The position numbers and the translations under genes are program-made. 16,660 nt of DNA from an uncultured Rikenellaceae bacterium (GTDB lineage: Bacteria; Bacteroidota; Bacteroidia; Bacteroidales; Rikenellaceae). How positions within the stretch are numbered: the first letter of the stretch is position 1; each line of letters opens with the position of its first letter. This document shows, piece by piece, positions 8,608-15,872 of this stretch. The stretch is from NCBI GenBank assembly GCA_947054185.1, contig CAMRVW010000031.1:1-16660 (forward strand). The letters are read 5' to 3'. The notes under the pieces were generated by a model. It was not told the origin of the DNA, searched no databases, and worked only from the letters and a program-made list of their open reading frames with translations.

Positions 8608-8900
8608 GGCCGCATAGGGCGCGGATTCGGCGTCATGTGCGCGGTGAATGTACTTTTGTTGTGACGGAGAGCGACCCAGGGCCTGCGGAGGGCAAAGCGG
8701 GAAAGAGATGTGCTTCACGGCTTTGCTTATGTCACTGCCTTATAATTGCTCTGCGGAGTGCGGCCCTCCGTGGGGCGGAGGCTCCGGGCCGCTCAGGCTG
8801 TCGTTCCTCAGCCCGGACACAAGGAATTTGTGGTTACTCCATACTTCGGGTGTCGGGTATAAGGGATGTATGTGGTTTTCGTTCCTCTCAGACCGCCATA
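8608..8900 (+). repeat. Degenerate tandem unit 3 (about 293 bp)
   Basis: It starts GGCCGCATAGGGCGCGGA and keeps the GCCTGCGGAGGGC and TCACTGCCTTATAATT blocks. Its second module (8760-8896) is about 80% identical by eye to 8117-8252 of unit 1, including the near-identical stretch GCGGAGGCTCCGGGCCGCTC and the ACAAGGAATTTGTG and GTCGGGTATAAGG words. The first half is shorter than in units 1 and 2. Confidence 0.65.
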
Positions 8901-8986
8901 TCGGGACAAGGGGCGAATGTTGCGGGCGCGTCCGTTTATACTTCGCTGCACTGCCCCACTTTTGTTTGCGCATTGTTTCCTCATCG

Positions 8987-9027
8987 CTTTCTGCGAGCGG
9001 TCATGCCTCTGTTGAGTATCTTTCAGG
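8987..9027 (-). repeat. Inverted arm B, right copy
   Basis: This is the reverse-complement partner of 7787-7829. It reads on the plus strand from CTTTCTGCGAGCGGTCATG to GAGTATCTTTCAGG. The spacing to the adjacent hairpin (22 nt) is close to that on the left (19 nt), so the two ends are co-linear. Confidence 0.75.
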
Positions 9028-9049
9028 CACAAAGCGCCAGGGCAGAAAA

Positions 9050-9117
9050 ACGGATAAACGATAACAGGTTACAAGTGTGTCCTTAAGACCGCTTGTAACC
9101 TGTTATCGCTTATCCGT
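9050..9117. repeat. Near-perfect 26-bp hairpin (right)
   Basis: Arms 9050-9075 and 9092-9117 pair at 25 of 26 positions around a 16-nt loop. Its total length (68 nt) equals that of the left hairpin (68 nt), yet the arm sequences are unrelated to those on the left. The flanks (GCAGAAAAACG-like on the inside, the CTTAGTTGTTCCTC arm on the outside) are conserved. Confidence 0.92.
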
Positions 9118-9124
9118 ACTTATC

Positions 9125-9203
9125 CTTAGTTGTTCCTCAAAAATATCAAATCGGGGTCTGTGCCCCCTCCCCCGGAAGGGCCGCCGGAGGCAGTGCCCGC
9201 AAA
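9125..9203 (-). repeat. Inverted arm A, right copy
   Basis: This is the 79-bp ungapped partner of 7614-7692, with 7 differences by hand count. Three of these are clustered in the stretch between the ATTTGA and TTTGAGG words. Confidence 0.9.
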
Positions 9204-9249
9204 CAAAAACGGAAGCAGTTCCCGCAAAATGTACGGCAGTGCCGGCAAA
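9191..9249. repeat. Right terminal iterons (three copies)
   Basis: Copies of the iteron in the opposite orientation (CAGTGCCCGCAAA, CAGTTCCCGCAAA, CAGTGCCGGCAAA) begin at 9191, 9216 and 9237, spaced 25 and 21 bp. The spacing closely mirrors the left side (21 and 24 bp from the inside out). Confidence 0.55.
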
Positions 9250-9258
9250 ACAATACAC

Positions 9259-9294
9259 AAAACAGGCTGACGCAAAAACGTCAGCCTGTTTTTT
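9259..9294. terminator. Bidirectional rho-independent terminator after the thioredoxin lipoprotein gene
   Basis: A perfect 14-bp stem (AAAACAGGCTGACG with CGTCAGCCTGTTTT) surrounds a 6-nt loop. T-runs lie on both strands (TTTTTT on plus, TTTT on minus). It is 33 bp past the stop of the minus-strand gene ending at 9328 and would also stop plus-strand reading out of the repeat element. Confidence 0.9.
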
Positions 9295-9327
9295 ATCAAC
9301 ATGGCACACAACCACATTTGGGACGTA

Positions 9328-10413
9328 TTAAAGCACCTCTTTCACCTTGCTTACCACTTCGTCGCCGTTGTGTGTGCGCACAACTATCTGTCCGTCGGGG
9401 TTTATCAGCAATATTGTGGGTATGCCCGCAACGCCGTATGTGTCGGTGGCTTTTCTCTCCATGGTGTGTATCATAGGCCAGGGAAGATCGAGCTCTTTGA
9501 CGCCTTTTTCAAAGTCTTCGTGTCTTCTCTCCCACACATTGACACCCACAACGTTAAGGCCCTTTCTCTTATAGGCCTTGTATATCTCTTTGAGGTGAGG
9601 CATCGCCGCACGGCACGGGCCGCACCATGAAGCCCAGAAGTCGACAACAACCCACTTGCCTTTGCCGACATAGTCGGAGAGTTTGACTGGATTGCCTTTG
9701 AGGTCGACGCCATCGATGTCGAGATAATGCTTGCCGACGCCGGTGTTCTCTTCGGCCACCTTGCGGTCGCGTATCTTGCCGACACGTTCAAACTCAACGC
9801 TCTTGGGCGCTGTGAGGGTGGCGATGAGAGAGTCGATGGCAGCGACGCTCTTTTGGTCGGCAACCAGTGACGGGAGCAAATAGAGGCCGATAACATTGTC
9901 TTTATTGTTATCGAACACGCTCTTGCCCAAACGCTTGGTTTCAGCCTGGTAAGACTGATAGCCCTGCTCAAACTCCTTATCGAGAGTCTCTCTCTCAGGC
10001 GAGCCTTTGGCGGCGGCGTTGCGCTTGTTGTATAACTCCTCGACAATGGCATCTTGACGTGACATATCGTCTATATAGCCTTTGAGGGTGTCATTGAGAG
10101 GTGTGCCGACAGCGAAAGAGGTGCCTCTTACGGGTATCTCGAGGGTGATGTCGCCGGCCTCGGGAATGAAGAGGGCCTGTGCACGGCCGAGACCCACCTT
10201 ATAGAGCACCAGCGTGTCGGGCACCTTGTGCGTGAAAGTGTATTTGCCTTGCACAACGGTGGCGCTGTCGAGCACCTTGCCGGTGTAAGATTCTGACAGA
10301 TAGACCGTCTGTCCGTCGGCATCGGTATTTTCAGCGCTGCCGCTGACTGTGAATGACGCGGGCTTGCAAGATACGACAGCCGCCAATGCGCCAAACAGAA
10401 GTAATTTTTTCAT
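9328..10413 (-). CDS. Thioredoxin-like (TlpA/ResA-type) lipoprotein with DUF4369-like N-terminal domain
   Basis: This is a membrane-anchored thiol-disulfide oxidoreductase of 361 residues, probably acting in the periplasm. It begins with a lipoprotein signal, MKKLLLFGALAAVVSC, whose lipobox cysteine is C16. Residues 20 to about 115 resemble the DUF4369 beta-rich domain common in Bacteroidetes thioredoxin lipoproteins (FTVSGSAEN, VYLSESYTGKVLDSATVVQGKYTF). A helical linker (about 115-215) leads to an AhpC/TSA-thioredoxin domain with the active site WCGPC at 263-267 and the cis-proline motif GIPT at 330-333. The ATG at 10413 was chosen because upstream in-frame codons would bury the signal peptide. 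It lies 112 bp downstream of the DUF4301 gene on the same strand and may share its transcript. The physiological partner is unknown. Confidence 0.9.
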   Translation of the reverse strand: MKKLLLFGALAAVVSCKPASFTVSGSAENTDADGQTVYLSESYTGKVLDSATVVQGKYTFTHKVPDTLVLYKVGLGRAQALFIPEAGDITLEIPVRGTSFAVGTPLNDTLKGYIDDMSRQDAIVEELYNKRNAAAKGSPERETLDKEFEQGYQSYQAETKRLGKSVFDNNKDNVIGLYLLPSLVADQKSVAAIDSLIATLTAPKSVEFERVGKIRDRKVAEENTGVGKHYLDIDGVDLKGNPVKLSDYVGKGKWVVVDFWASWCGPCRAAMPHLKEIYKAYKRKGLNVVGVNVWERRHEDFEKGVKELDLPWPMIHTMERKATDTYGVAGIPTILLINPDGQIVVRTHNGDEVVSKVKEVL

Positions 10414-10525
10414 AATATGGTTTTTAGGTTTTGTGAAAATCAGATTTTCTCCCCGGGCAAACGATCGCCGACATTCAATCATAATATGTCAGGCCAACAA
10501 GCCCCACAGACACCGCCCCAGACTG

Positions 10526-11989
10526 TTACTGTCTGTGAGTGGGTCGCAAAAGGTCGGTGATGGTCTTTACGGGGTTGAATGTTGAGATGGGCACCTCCAC
10601 GAAGAGGGTTGTCCAGTTGGCCATGGCGCCGTTCCAAAGGCCGGGCAACTCTTGGGCCAGCAGATCGCGTCCCTCTTTCGACTTTTTTGATATGAAGCCG
10701 GTGGATGGGTCGACAAAGCGGGTGAGGTCGAATTTGCGCCCCTTGTAATCTTTGACCGCACACACCAGATCGACAGGATTGAAATGTGTCGCCTTTTTCA
10801 TAAGATGCTTGTCTTCAGGGGCTATCTGCGACGACTCGGCTATCTGCAAAGAGCATGACCCGTCGGCACATCTAACCCAGAAAGGACCTCCGCCGGGCTC
10901 ACCCTCATTGCGCACCATGCCGCACACCCTTATGGGGCGGTCGAGTATCTCTCTCAGGGCGGCAAACTTCTCTTCGAGTCCGAGAGAAGAGAACGACTTA
11001 GGCAGGGTGTACATCATGTCGCCCGTGACGAGTTTTTCGGCCTCGGCGACAAGCTCCGGGCTGCATCCCCCGGCATCGAACCTGCCGAGCATGTCGAAGA
11101 TGCGCCCTTGCAGATCGAGCAGTAACGAGGCTATCAGCTTCTTGTATGTGACGGTATCGGCAAGCGACGAACGGTGGGTAACATTGTCGACGGTTTTTAT
11201 GAAGATGATGTCGGAATCGATGTTATTGAGGTTGGCGATGAGGGCACCGTGGCCTGCCGGACGGAAAAGCAGACGTCCGTCGTTTTCGCGGAACGGGGTA
11301 AAGTCTTCGTTTACGGCCACGGTGTCGGTGGATGGCATCTGCTCTGAATAAGAGATGTCGTAAGTGACGCCGTAACGCGCGGCATATACCGGCACCACTC
11401 TCTCGGCCAACTGCTCGAACGCACGACGGTGCTCGGGCGAGACGGTGAAGTGAATGGCGACGCGATCGCCGCTCTTGGCATACAAAGCTCCCTCGACGAG
11501 GTGCTCTTCAAACGGGGTGGCTGCTCCGTCGTCATATCTGTGAAACAGAAGCAACCCCTTGGGCAGCTTGCCGTAACCCAGGCCGCCATCGCCGACAATG
11601 GCCTCAACGGCGGCACGACGGTCGGATGTGTCGGCAAACGAGCTGAGACGGTCGTAAAAGGCAAACTCGCCGATATTGTCGCACACTTTCTCTGCCGCGT
11701 CGTTGGGCTTGCCGTCGAGATATTCGTAAAGGTCTTTGAACATGCGGGTGGCGGCACCGCTGGCGGGCACGAACTTGGTGATCTTCTTGCCGCGGCTCAT
11801 GCCCTCATAGAGCAGGCAGAGGGTCGATATGCGGTCGTGGTCGAGCCTCAGAAGCCCGTCACCGACACACACGGGGCGATCTATCGGCAAAAACGGAAAC
11901 CCCTTCTTGAAATTTTCTATCTGGCCGAGCACGACATCTTCGCCGATGCCCTTGCCGTTGATCTGTTCGAGGTCTTGTTCTGAAAACAT
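10526..11989 (-). CDS. DUF4301 family protein
   Basis: A 487-residue cytoplasmic protein that I assign to the DUF4301 family, found mainly in Bacteroidetes and without an established function. The N-terminal region has FVPASGAATRMFKDLYEY at 73-90, a glycine/alanine loop followed by arginine that recalls the nucleotide-binding loop of sugar nucleotidyltransferases. Other conserved-looking segments are LLLFHRY, FRPAGHGALIANLN and IFIKTVDNVTH. The mid-part (RPIRVCGMVRNEGEPGGGPFWV) and the C-terminus (HFNPVDLVCAVKDYKG, WNGAMANWTTLFVEVP) are also distinctive. No signal peptide or membrane segment is seen. The ATG at 11989 gives a normal N-terminus. It is read divergently from murB, with 180 bp between the starts. 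A sugar-nucleotide role is a guess from the loop only. Confidence 0.85.
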   Translation of the reverse strand: MFSEQDLEQINGKGIGEDVVLGQIENFKKGFPFLPIDRPVCVGDGLLRLDHDRISTLCLLYEGMSRGKKITKFVPASGAATRMFKDLYEYLDGKPNDAAEKVCDNIGEFAFYDRLSSFADTSDRRAAVEAIVGDGGLGYGKLPKGLLLFHRYDDGAATPFEEHLVEGALYAKSGDRVAIHFTVSPEHRRAFEQLAERVVPVYAARYGVTYDISYSEQMPSTDTVAVNEDFTPFRENDGRLLFRPAGHGALIANLNNIDSDIIFIKTVDNVTHRSSLADTVTYKKLIASLLLDLQGRIFDMLGRFDAGGCSPELVAEAEKLVTGDMMYTLPKSFSSLGLEEKFAALREILDRPIRVCGMVRNEGEPGGGPFWVRCADGSCSLQIAESSQIAPEDKHLMKKATHFNPVDLVCAVKDYKGRKFDLTRFVDPSTGFISKKSKEGRDLLAQELPGLWNGAMANWTTLFVEVPISTFNPVKTITDLLRPTHRQ

Positions 11990-12111
11990 AAGCGTTATTT
12001 TTATGTGTTTGAATGCAGGTCAGCCATTCGGACAGGTCATCTCCCCCGGCACAGGGTGTTCCGCAAAAAAAGAGGGACGGATGGAAATTGCTTCAAAATC
12101 CAAACAGCTTC

Positions 12112-12119
12112 TAAAGATA
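12112..12119 (-). promoter_or_regulatory. Candidate -7 element for the DUF4301 gene
   Basis: On the minus strand TATCTTTA (12119 to 12112) matches TAnnTTTG except for the last base. It would start a leader of about 115 nt. The nearest TTTG lies 24 bp upstream, slightly too far, so this is a weak call. Confidence 0.3.
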
Positions 12120-12135
12120 TGAAAATTATTTCGAT

Positions 12136-12143
12136 TATCTTTG
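12136..12143 (+). promoter_or_regulatory. Candidate -7 element of the murB promoter
   Basis: TATCTTTG matches the Bacteroidetes -7 consensus TAnnTTTG exactly, followed by CA. The start of transcription would be near 12150, only about 20 nt before the murB ATG at 12170. No good -33 TTTG lies at the usual distance. This site also argues against the upstream in-frame starts of murB. Confidence 0.5.
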
Positions 12144-12169
12144 CAAAAGTTAAAATTTATTTTCACGAC

Positions 12170-13168
12170 ATGACCATCCACAACAACATCGACATAAAAA
12201 AATATACCACATTCGGTGTAACGGCCACCGCAAAGCGTCTGGTGGAATATGAGAGCGTGGACGACCTGCGCCGTTATTTTGCATCCAACCCGCCGTCAGA
12301 GGGTTTTTACGTCATAGGCGGAGGCAGCAACATACTCTTCTCGGGCAACTATCACGGCACCTTGCTGCACCCTGTATCGAAAGGCATAAGCGTGGTGAGC
12401 GATGACAAGCACGGCATAACGGTGCGTGCCGAGGCGGGAGAGGTTTGGGACGATTTTGTGGGCAGGTGCGTGGCCGGCGGATGGTACGGGCTCGAAAACC
12501 TCTCTTTCATACCAGGCACCGTGGGGGCGTCGGCAGTTCAGAACATAGGGGCATACGGCGCCGAGGCCAAAGATTTCATAGAGAGCGTGGAGGTGTACGA
12601 CCCCCTGAGCGACAGTTGCCGGGTCTTGACCAACGACCAATGCGCCTTTGGTTACCGCACGAGCATATTCAAGCAGAAGAGGCATCTTATAGTGGTTGCC
12701 GTGTCGTATCGTCTCTGTCGCACATTCACGCCGCACTTAGGATATGCCAACCTGCGCGAGCGGGTGGAGGCGGCAGGCACCCCGACCGCACTGTCGGTGC
12801 GTCAGACTGTGACGGCCGTAAGATCGGAAAAGCTGCCCGACCCCGCAGTGACAGGCAGCGGAGGCAGCTTTTTCAAGAATCCCGTGGTGGATGCCGGGCT
12901 GGCAGACCGTTTGTCGGCACTATATCCGCAGATGCCGCGTTACGATGCCGACGGCGGGGTCAAGATACCTGCCGGATGGCTGATAGAGCAGGCGGGATGG
13001 AAAGGTTACCGCCACGGCGATGCCGGCGTATATCCCAAGCAGGCGTTGGTGCTGGTGAATTACGGCTCGGCCACGGGCAAAGAGGTGGCCGATCTTGCCG
13101 CTCGGGTGGCGGAAGATGTTAAAATGAAGTTCGGCATAGAGCTAGTGCCGGAGATAATAATATTATAG
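12170..13168 (+). CDS. murB: UDP-N-acetylenolpyruvoylglucosamine reductase MurB
   Basis: MurB is the cytoplasmic flavoenzyme that reduces UDP-GlcNAc-enolpyruvate to UDP-MurNAc with NADPH, the second committed step of peptidoglycan synthesis. The 332-residue protein has YTTFGV at 12-17, the FAD-binding VIGGGSNILF at 48-57, and FIPGTVGASAVQNIGAYGAE at 113-132. Three residues match the catalytic set by motif: R163 in GYRTSIF, S233 in GSGGSFFKNP, and E328 near the C-terminus (VPEI). The preserved GYRTSIF segment marks type I MurB. The open frame extends 55 codons upstream, but the ATG at 12170 is preferred because MTIHNNIDIKKYTTFG fits known N-termini and a promoter word overlaps the upstream part. 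tilS follows after 47 bp. Confidence 0.96.
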   Translation: MTIHNNIDIKKYTTFGVTATAKRLVEYESVDDLRRYFASNPPSEGFYVIGGGSNILFSGNYHGTLLHPVSKGISVVSDDKHGITVRAEAGEVWDDFVGRCVAGGWYGLENLSFIPGTVGASAVQNIGAYGAEAKDFIESVEVYDPLSDSCRVLTNDQCAFGYRTSIFKQKRHLIVVAVSYRLCRTFTPHLGYANLRERVEAAGTPTALSVRQTVTAVRSEKLPDPAVTGSGGSFFKNPVVDAGLADRLSALYPQMPRYDADGGVKIPAGWLIEQAGWKGYRHGDAGVYPKQALVLVNYGSATGKEVADLAARVAEDVKMKFGIELVPEIIIL

Positions 13169-13170
13169 GT

Positions 13171-13201
13171 ACCCGAAGTATTGGTCGGTCGGGTGTTTTT
13201 T
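13171..13201 (+). terminator. Weak terminator between murB and tilS
   Basis: ACCCGA (13171-13176) pairs with TCGGGT (13189-13194) around a 12-nt loop, followed by G and six T residues. The stem is short, so partial read-through into tilS 15 bp later is likely. Confidence 0.45.
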
Positions 13202-13215
13202 GGGAATATATCAGG

Positions 13216-14523
13216 ATGTTAGAGAGAGAGTTTGCGGCATACATGGCCAAACATAACCTTTGGAGAGAGGGTGAGCGTCTTCTGCTCGGGGTGAGCGGCG
13301 GTGTCGACTCAATGACGCTTGCCACGCTGTTGTTGCGTTCGAAAGTGCCGTTCGTCATGGCACACTGCAACTTCTGTCTGAGGGGCGACGAGTCTGACGG
13401 CGACGAGATGCTGGTGCGAGAATGGGCGCAGACCAACATGGTGAAACTGCACGTCATACGCTTCGACACATACAAAGAGGCCTGCAAGGCGGGTGAGTCG
13501 ATACAGGTGACGGCACGTCGGCTGCGTTACCGGTGGTTCGACAAGCTGATGCGTCAGGAGGGTTGTGCCCACGTGGCCATTGCCCACAACCGCGACGACA
13601 CCATAGAGACATTTTTCATCAACCTGCTGCGCGGCACCGGCTTACGCGGTCTGTGCGGCATACCTGTAAAGACAGAGCTGGCGGTGCGTCCGTTGATGTT
13701 CGCCTCACGAGAGCGCATAGAGCGTTATGCCGAGCTGCTAAAGATACCGTACCGCACCGACTCGACCAACCTGAGCGACAAATATCTGCGCAACAAGCTG
13801 CGTCACAAACTGATACCGTTACTGACAGAGATATCGCCATCATTTGCCGACAAGATAACCGACAACATGGCCAACCTGACAGGCAGTCGCGACTTGTTAG
13901 ACTCGTTCGTGGCACTCGAGAGCAGGGCCTTCTATGAAGATAACGGCATGCGTGTGCTTGAGCTCGACCGATTGAGCGGTGTCGAGCCGTTGGAACTGTT
14001 GCTTTATGAGATGTTGTCGCCGTTGGGGTTTGGCTATGGTTGTTGCGCCGACATGGCATCGTGTTACCGAGATGGCAAAAGCGGCAGGCGATTCTTGGGA
14101 GGCGACACGAGCGCACTGCTCGACAGAGGCAGGCTCATTATAGGCGACGACGCCTCCGACGGCTCCATGCCTCACATTGCCGTATCTCTGACAGACCGCA
14201 AGAACATAACCGACCTTAAACCGCCCGCAGGAACGGTATATGCCGATGCCGGAAAACTCGACGTCACCACCCTGTCGATAAGACATGCCGAACATGGCGA
14301 CCGCATAGTGCCGTTCGGCATGAAAGGCTCCAAGAAGCTGAGCGACATAATGGTCGACGCCAAACTGTCGCTCGCAGAGAAAGAGCGCGTGTGCGTAATA
14401 ACCAGCGGCGACACCATAGTATGGTGCCTTGGGTTGGCATTTTCAGACCTATACAAGATAGACCGCCACACCACAAAAGTGGCGATATTGAGCATCAGGC
14501 TCACAGAAAAGGGCGAACAATAA
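13216..14523 (+). CDS. tilS: tRNA(Ile)-lysidine synthase TilS
   Basis: TilS attaches lysine to C34 of the CAU-anticodon tRNA-Ile using ATP, so that this tRNA reads AUA. The protein has 435 residues, close to the usual 430-450. The N-terminal PP-loop ATPase domain carries LLLGVSGGVDSMTL with SGGVDS at 27-32, then HCNFCLRGDES and the AHNRDDTIETFFINLLRGTGLRGL block. YRTDSTNLSDKYLRNKLRHKLIPLL marks the TilS-specific region. The C-terminal domain (about 360-430, VPFGMKGSKKLSDIMVDAKL...VWCLGLAFSDLYKI) matches the TilS substrate-binding domain. The enzyme is notable here because ATA codons are frequent in the neighbouring genes. It ends 14 bp before the end of a convergent gene. Confidence 0.96.
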   Translation: MLEREFAAYMAKHNLWREGERLLLGVSGGVDSMTLATLLLRSKVPFVMAHCNFCLRGDESDGDEMLVREWAQTNMVKLHVIRFDTYKEACKAGESIQVTARRLRYRWFDKLMRQEGCAHVAIAHNRDDTIETFFINLLRGTGLRGLCGIPVKTELAVRPLMFASRERIERYAELLKIPYRTDSTNLSDKYLRNKLRHKLIPLLTEISPSFADKITDNMANLTGSRDLLDSFVALESRAFYEDNGMRVLELDRLSGVEPLELLLYEMLSPLGFGYGCCADMASCYRDGKSGRRFLGGDTSALLDRGRLIIGDDASDGSMPHIAVSLTDRKNITDLKPPAGTVYADAGKLDVTTLSIRHAEHGDRIVPFGMKGSKKLSDIMVDAKLSLAEKERVCVITSGDTIVWCLGLAFSDLYKIDRHTTKVAILSIRLTEKGEQ

Positions 14524-14537
14524 GCCCGGAGGCGTAT

Positions 14538-15845
14538 TTATTGGCCCGCATGACTCATGCGCGATACCGCCGCGACCAATATACCGCAACAGGCGTCGAG
14601 GCCTATGGCACTGCTGTTTAGCGACAGGTCGTAATTGCGCGCATCGCCCCAGGTTTGTCCGGTATATGTCTTGTAATGGTTTGCACGGCCTCTGTCCACA
14701 TAGTCTGTCTTGCTTTGGGCGTCGGCCTTTCGGTCGCCGTATTGTTCCACAGCCCGACACAGTTTGTCTTGGAGGTCGGCATGGATGAATACCTTAAGGC
14801 AACGAGGGTTGTCGCGCAACACATAATCGGCGCACCGCCCAACTATGACGCACGGGCCATAAGAGGCAATCTTGCGTATGACATCGCTCTGGGCCGTAAA
14901 CAATGAGTCATCGGCAGAGAGGCTCTTGTCCATGGGCGAGGTGAAGTCTTGCATGACAAGGTCGTAAAGCAGGTTGCTCTGTATGTTCTGCTCGCGTTTC
15001 TCCACATAATCGACACCCAGACCTTTCTCTTTGGCCACCATATCTATTATGGCCCTGTCGTAAAAGGCGAAACCGAGCCTCTCGGCCACACGGCGTCCTA
15101 TCATGCGTCCGCCGCTGCCATACTCACGGGCGATGGTGACAACAACGTTATAGTCCGTCCGCGCAGGTTTCGCGTCATTGCTTTCACCCTTAAGCATATC
15201 GTCCAGAAAGGCCAGCCGACCATTAAAGAAGCGGGCGAACAGACCCACGGCGAAAGCGGCGACCACAGTACCCTCGCGCACCCCCACCACACGACCGAAC
15301 AACAAGAGCGAGGCGATGCAGGTCAACACCATAAGCGTGGTGTCGAAGATTATCTTGACCACTCCGAACTCCTTGCGCACCTTCTGCGAGACGGCATGAA
15401 CAAAAGCCTCGCCCGAGAGCATCACCACATCGGCCACCACCTCCATGCTGACGCCGAGCCCCAGCACGGCGCATCCGACCAACAGCACGCACAACTTATG
15501 CAGGTAAAGATGCGGCTCTATGGGAGCTAGCATCGCCATTGACAAGTCGACGAAAACAGCAAACAGAAACGACACCGGCAACTGAAGCCATTCGCGCCGC
15601 TTGAACTCCCTCCCCCGGATGCACTTCTGCAAAATTATGAGCACCACATTGAGCGCCAGAACAAAGGTACCGAGAGTGACCGGATATTTAAGGCTCAGCG
15701 CGTAAGGCAGACTGGAGATGGGCGACGACCCTAACTCGGCCTTGATGATAAGGCATATACCCACCGAGCCGACGAACAATCCCGCTATAAACAGCAGATA
15801 TCTTTTAAGCAACTCTTTATTTTTCACAGCTTTACAAACAACCAT
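14538..15845 (-). CDS. YitT/YczE-type membrane domain fused to a cytidylate-kinase-like domain
   Basis: A 435-residue two-domain protein. Residues about 13-212 form a membrane domain with some six hydrophobic segments (about 15-36, 55-75, 88-108, 116-145, 165-187, 192-208). The segment GICLIIKAELGSSPISSLPYAL resembles the YitT/YczE membrane family. After a short linker (about 213-232), residues 233 to about 430 resemble the cytidylate-kinase-like family. These include VVTIAREYGSGGRMIG at 235-250 (P-loop-like), FYDRAIIDMV at 261-270, VIVGRCADYVL at 333-343 and NYDLSLNSS at 404-412. Substrate of the kinase and cargo of the membrane part are unknown. The ATG at 15845 is preferred over an in-frame GTG at 15854 because a consensus promoter ends at 15873. 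It converges on tilS. Confidence 0.85.
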   Translation of the reverse strand: MVVCKAVKNKELLKRYLLFIAGLFVGSVGICLIIKAELGSSPISSLPYALSLKYPVTLGTFVLALNVVLIILQKCIRGREFKRREWLQLPVSFLFAVFVDLSMAMLAPIEPHLYLHKLCVLLVGCAVLGLGVSMEVVADVVMLSGEAFVHAVSQKVRKEFGVVKIIFDTTLMVLTCIASLLLFGRVVGVREGTVVAAFAVGLFARFFNGRLAFLDDMLKGESNDAKPARTDYNVVVTIAREYGSGGRMIGRRVAERLGFAFYDRAIIDMVAKEKGLGVDYVEKREQNIQSNLLYDLVMQDFTSPMDKSLSADDSLFTAQSDVIRKIASYGPCVIVGRCADYVLRDNPRCLKVFIHADLQDKLCRAVEQYGDRKADAQSKTDYVDRGRANHYKTYTGQTWGDARNYDLSLNSSAIGLDACCGILVAAVSRMSHAGQ

Positions 15846-15872
15846 TAACCGCACACCTCAGATAAAAACAAC

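Larger units (their letters stand above)
7569..9249. repeat. Composite non-coding element with nested inverted repeats
   Basis: About 1.68 kb between the convergent GH57 and thioredoxin-lipoprotein genes holds no convincing gene. Instead it is built symmetrically. From each end inward there are three iterons, a 79-bp inverted arm (7614-7692 and 9125-9203), a long hairpin (7700-7767 and 9050-9117), and a second inverted arm (7787-7829 and 8987-9027). Between these lie three degenerate tandem units of about 340 bp. No transposase, integrase or RNA family is recognised. It may be a non-autonomous mobile element, a decayed insertion, or the template of a large structured RNA. The architecture is seen directly; its nature is inference. 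Confidence 0.7.

Noticed and set aside
8559..9086. A 175-codon plus-strand frame and several 60-140 codon frames on both strands within 7.5-9.1 kb
   Set aside because: They overlap each other in several frames, span the repeat units and hairpins, are rich in Arg, Gly, Cys and Ser as expected for GC-rich non-coding DNA, and unit 2 does not keep the frame. The similarity between frames in units 1 and 3 occurs in two reading frames at once, so it reflects DNA repeats rather than protein selection.
10505..10537. Hairpin CACAGAC/GTCTGTG as a terminator of the DUF4301 gene
   Set aside because: It overlaps the end of the gene and has no T-run on the minus strand, so it is not a convincing terminator; read-through to the lipoprotein gene is possible.
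12005..12169. Upstream in-frame extension of murB by 55 codons
   Set aside because: The extension does not resemble MurB, overlaps the candidate promoter word TATCTTTG at 12136, and is unnecessary for the known N-terminus.
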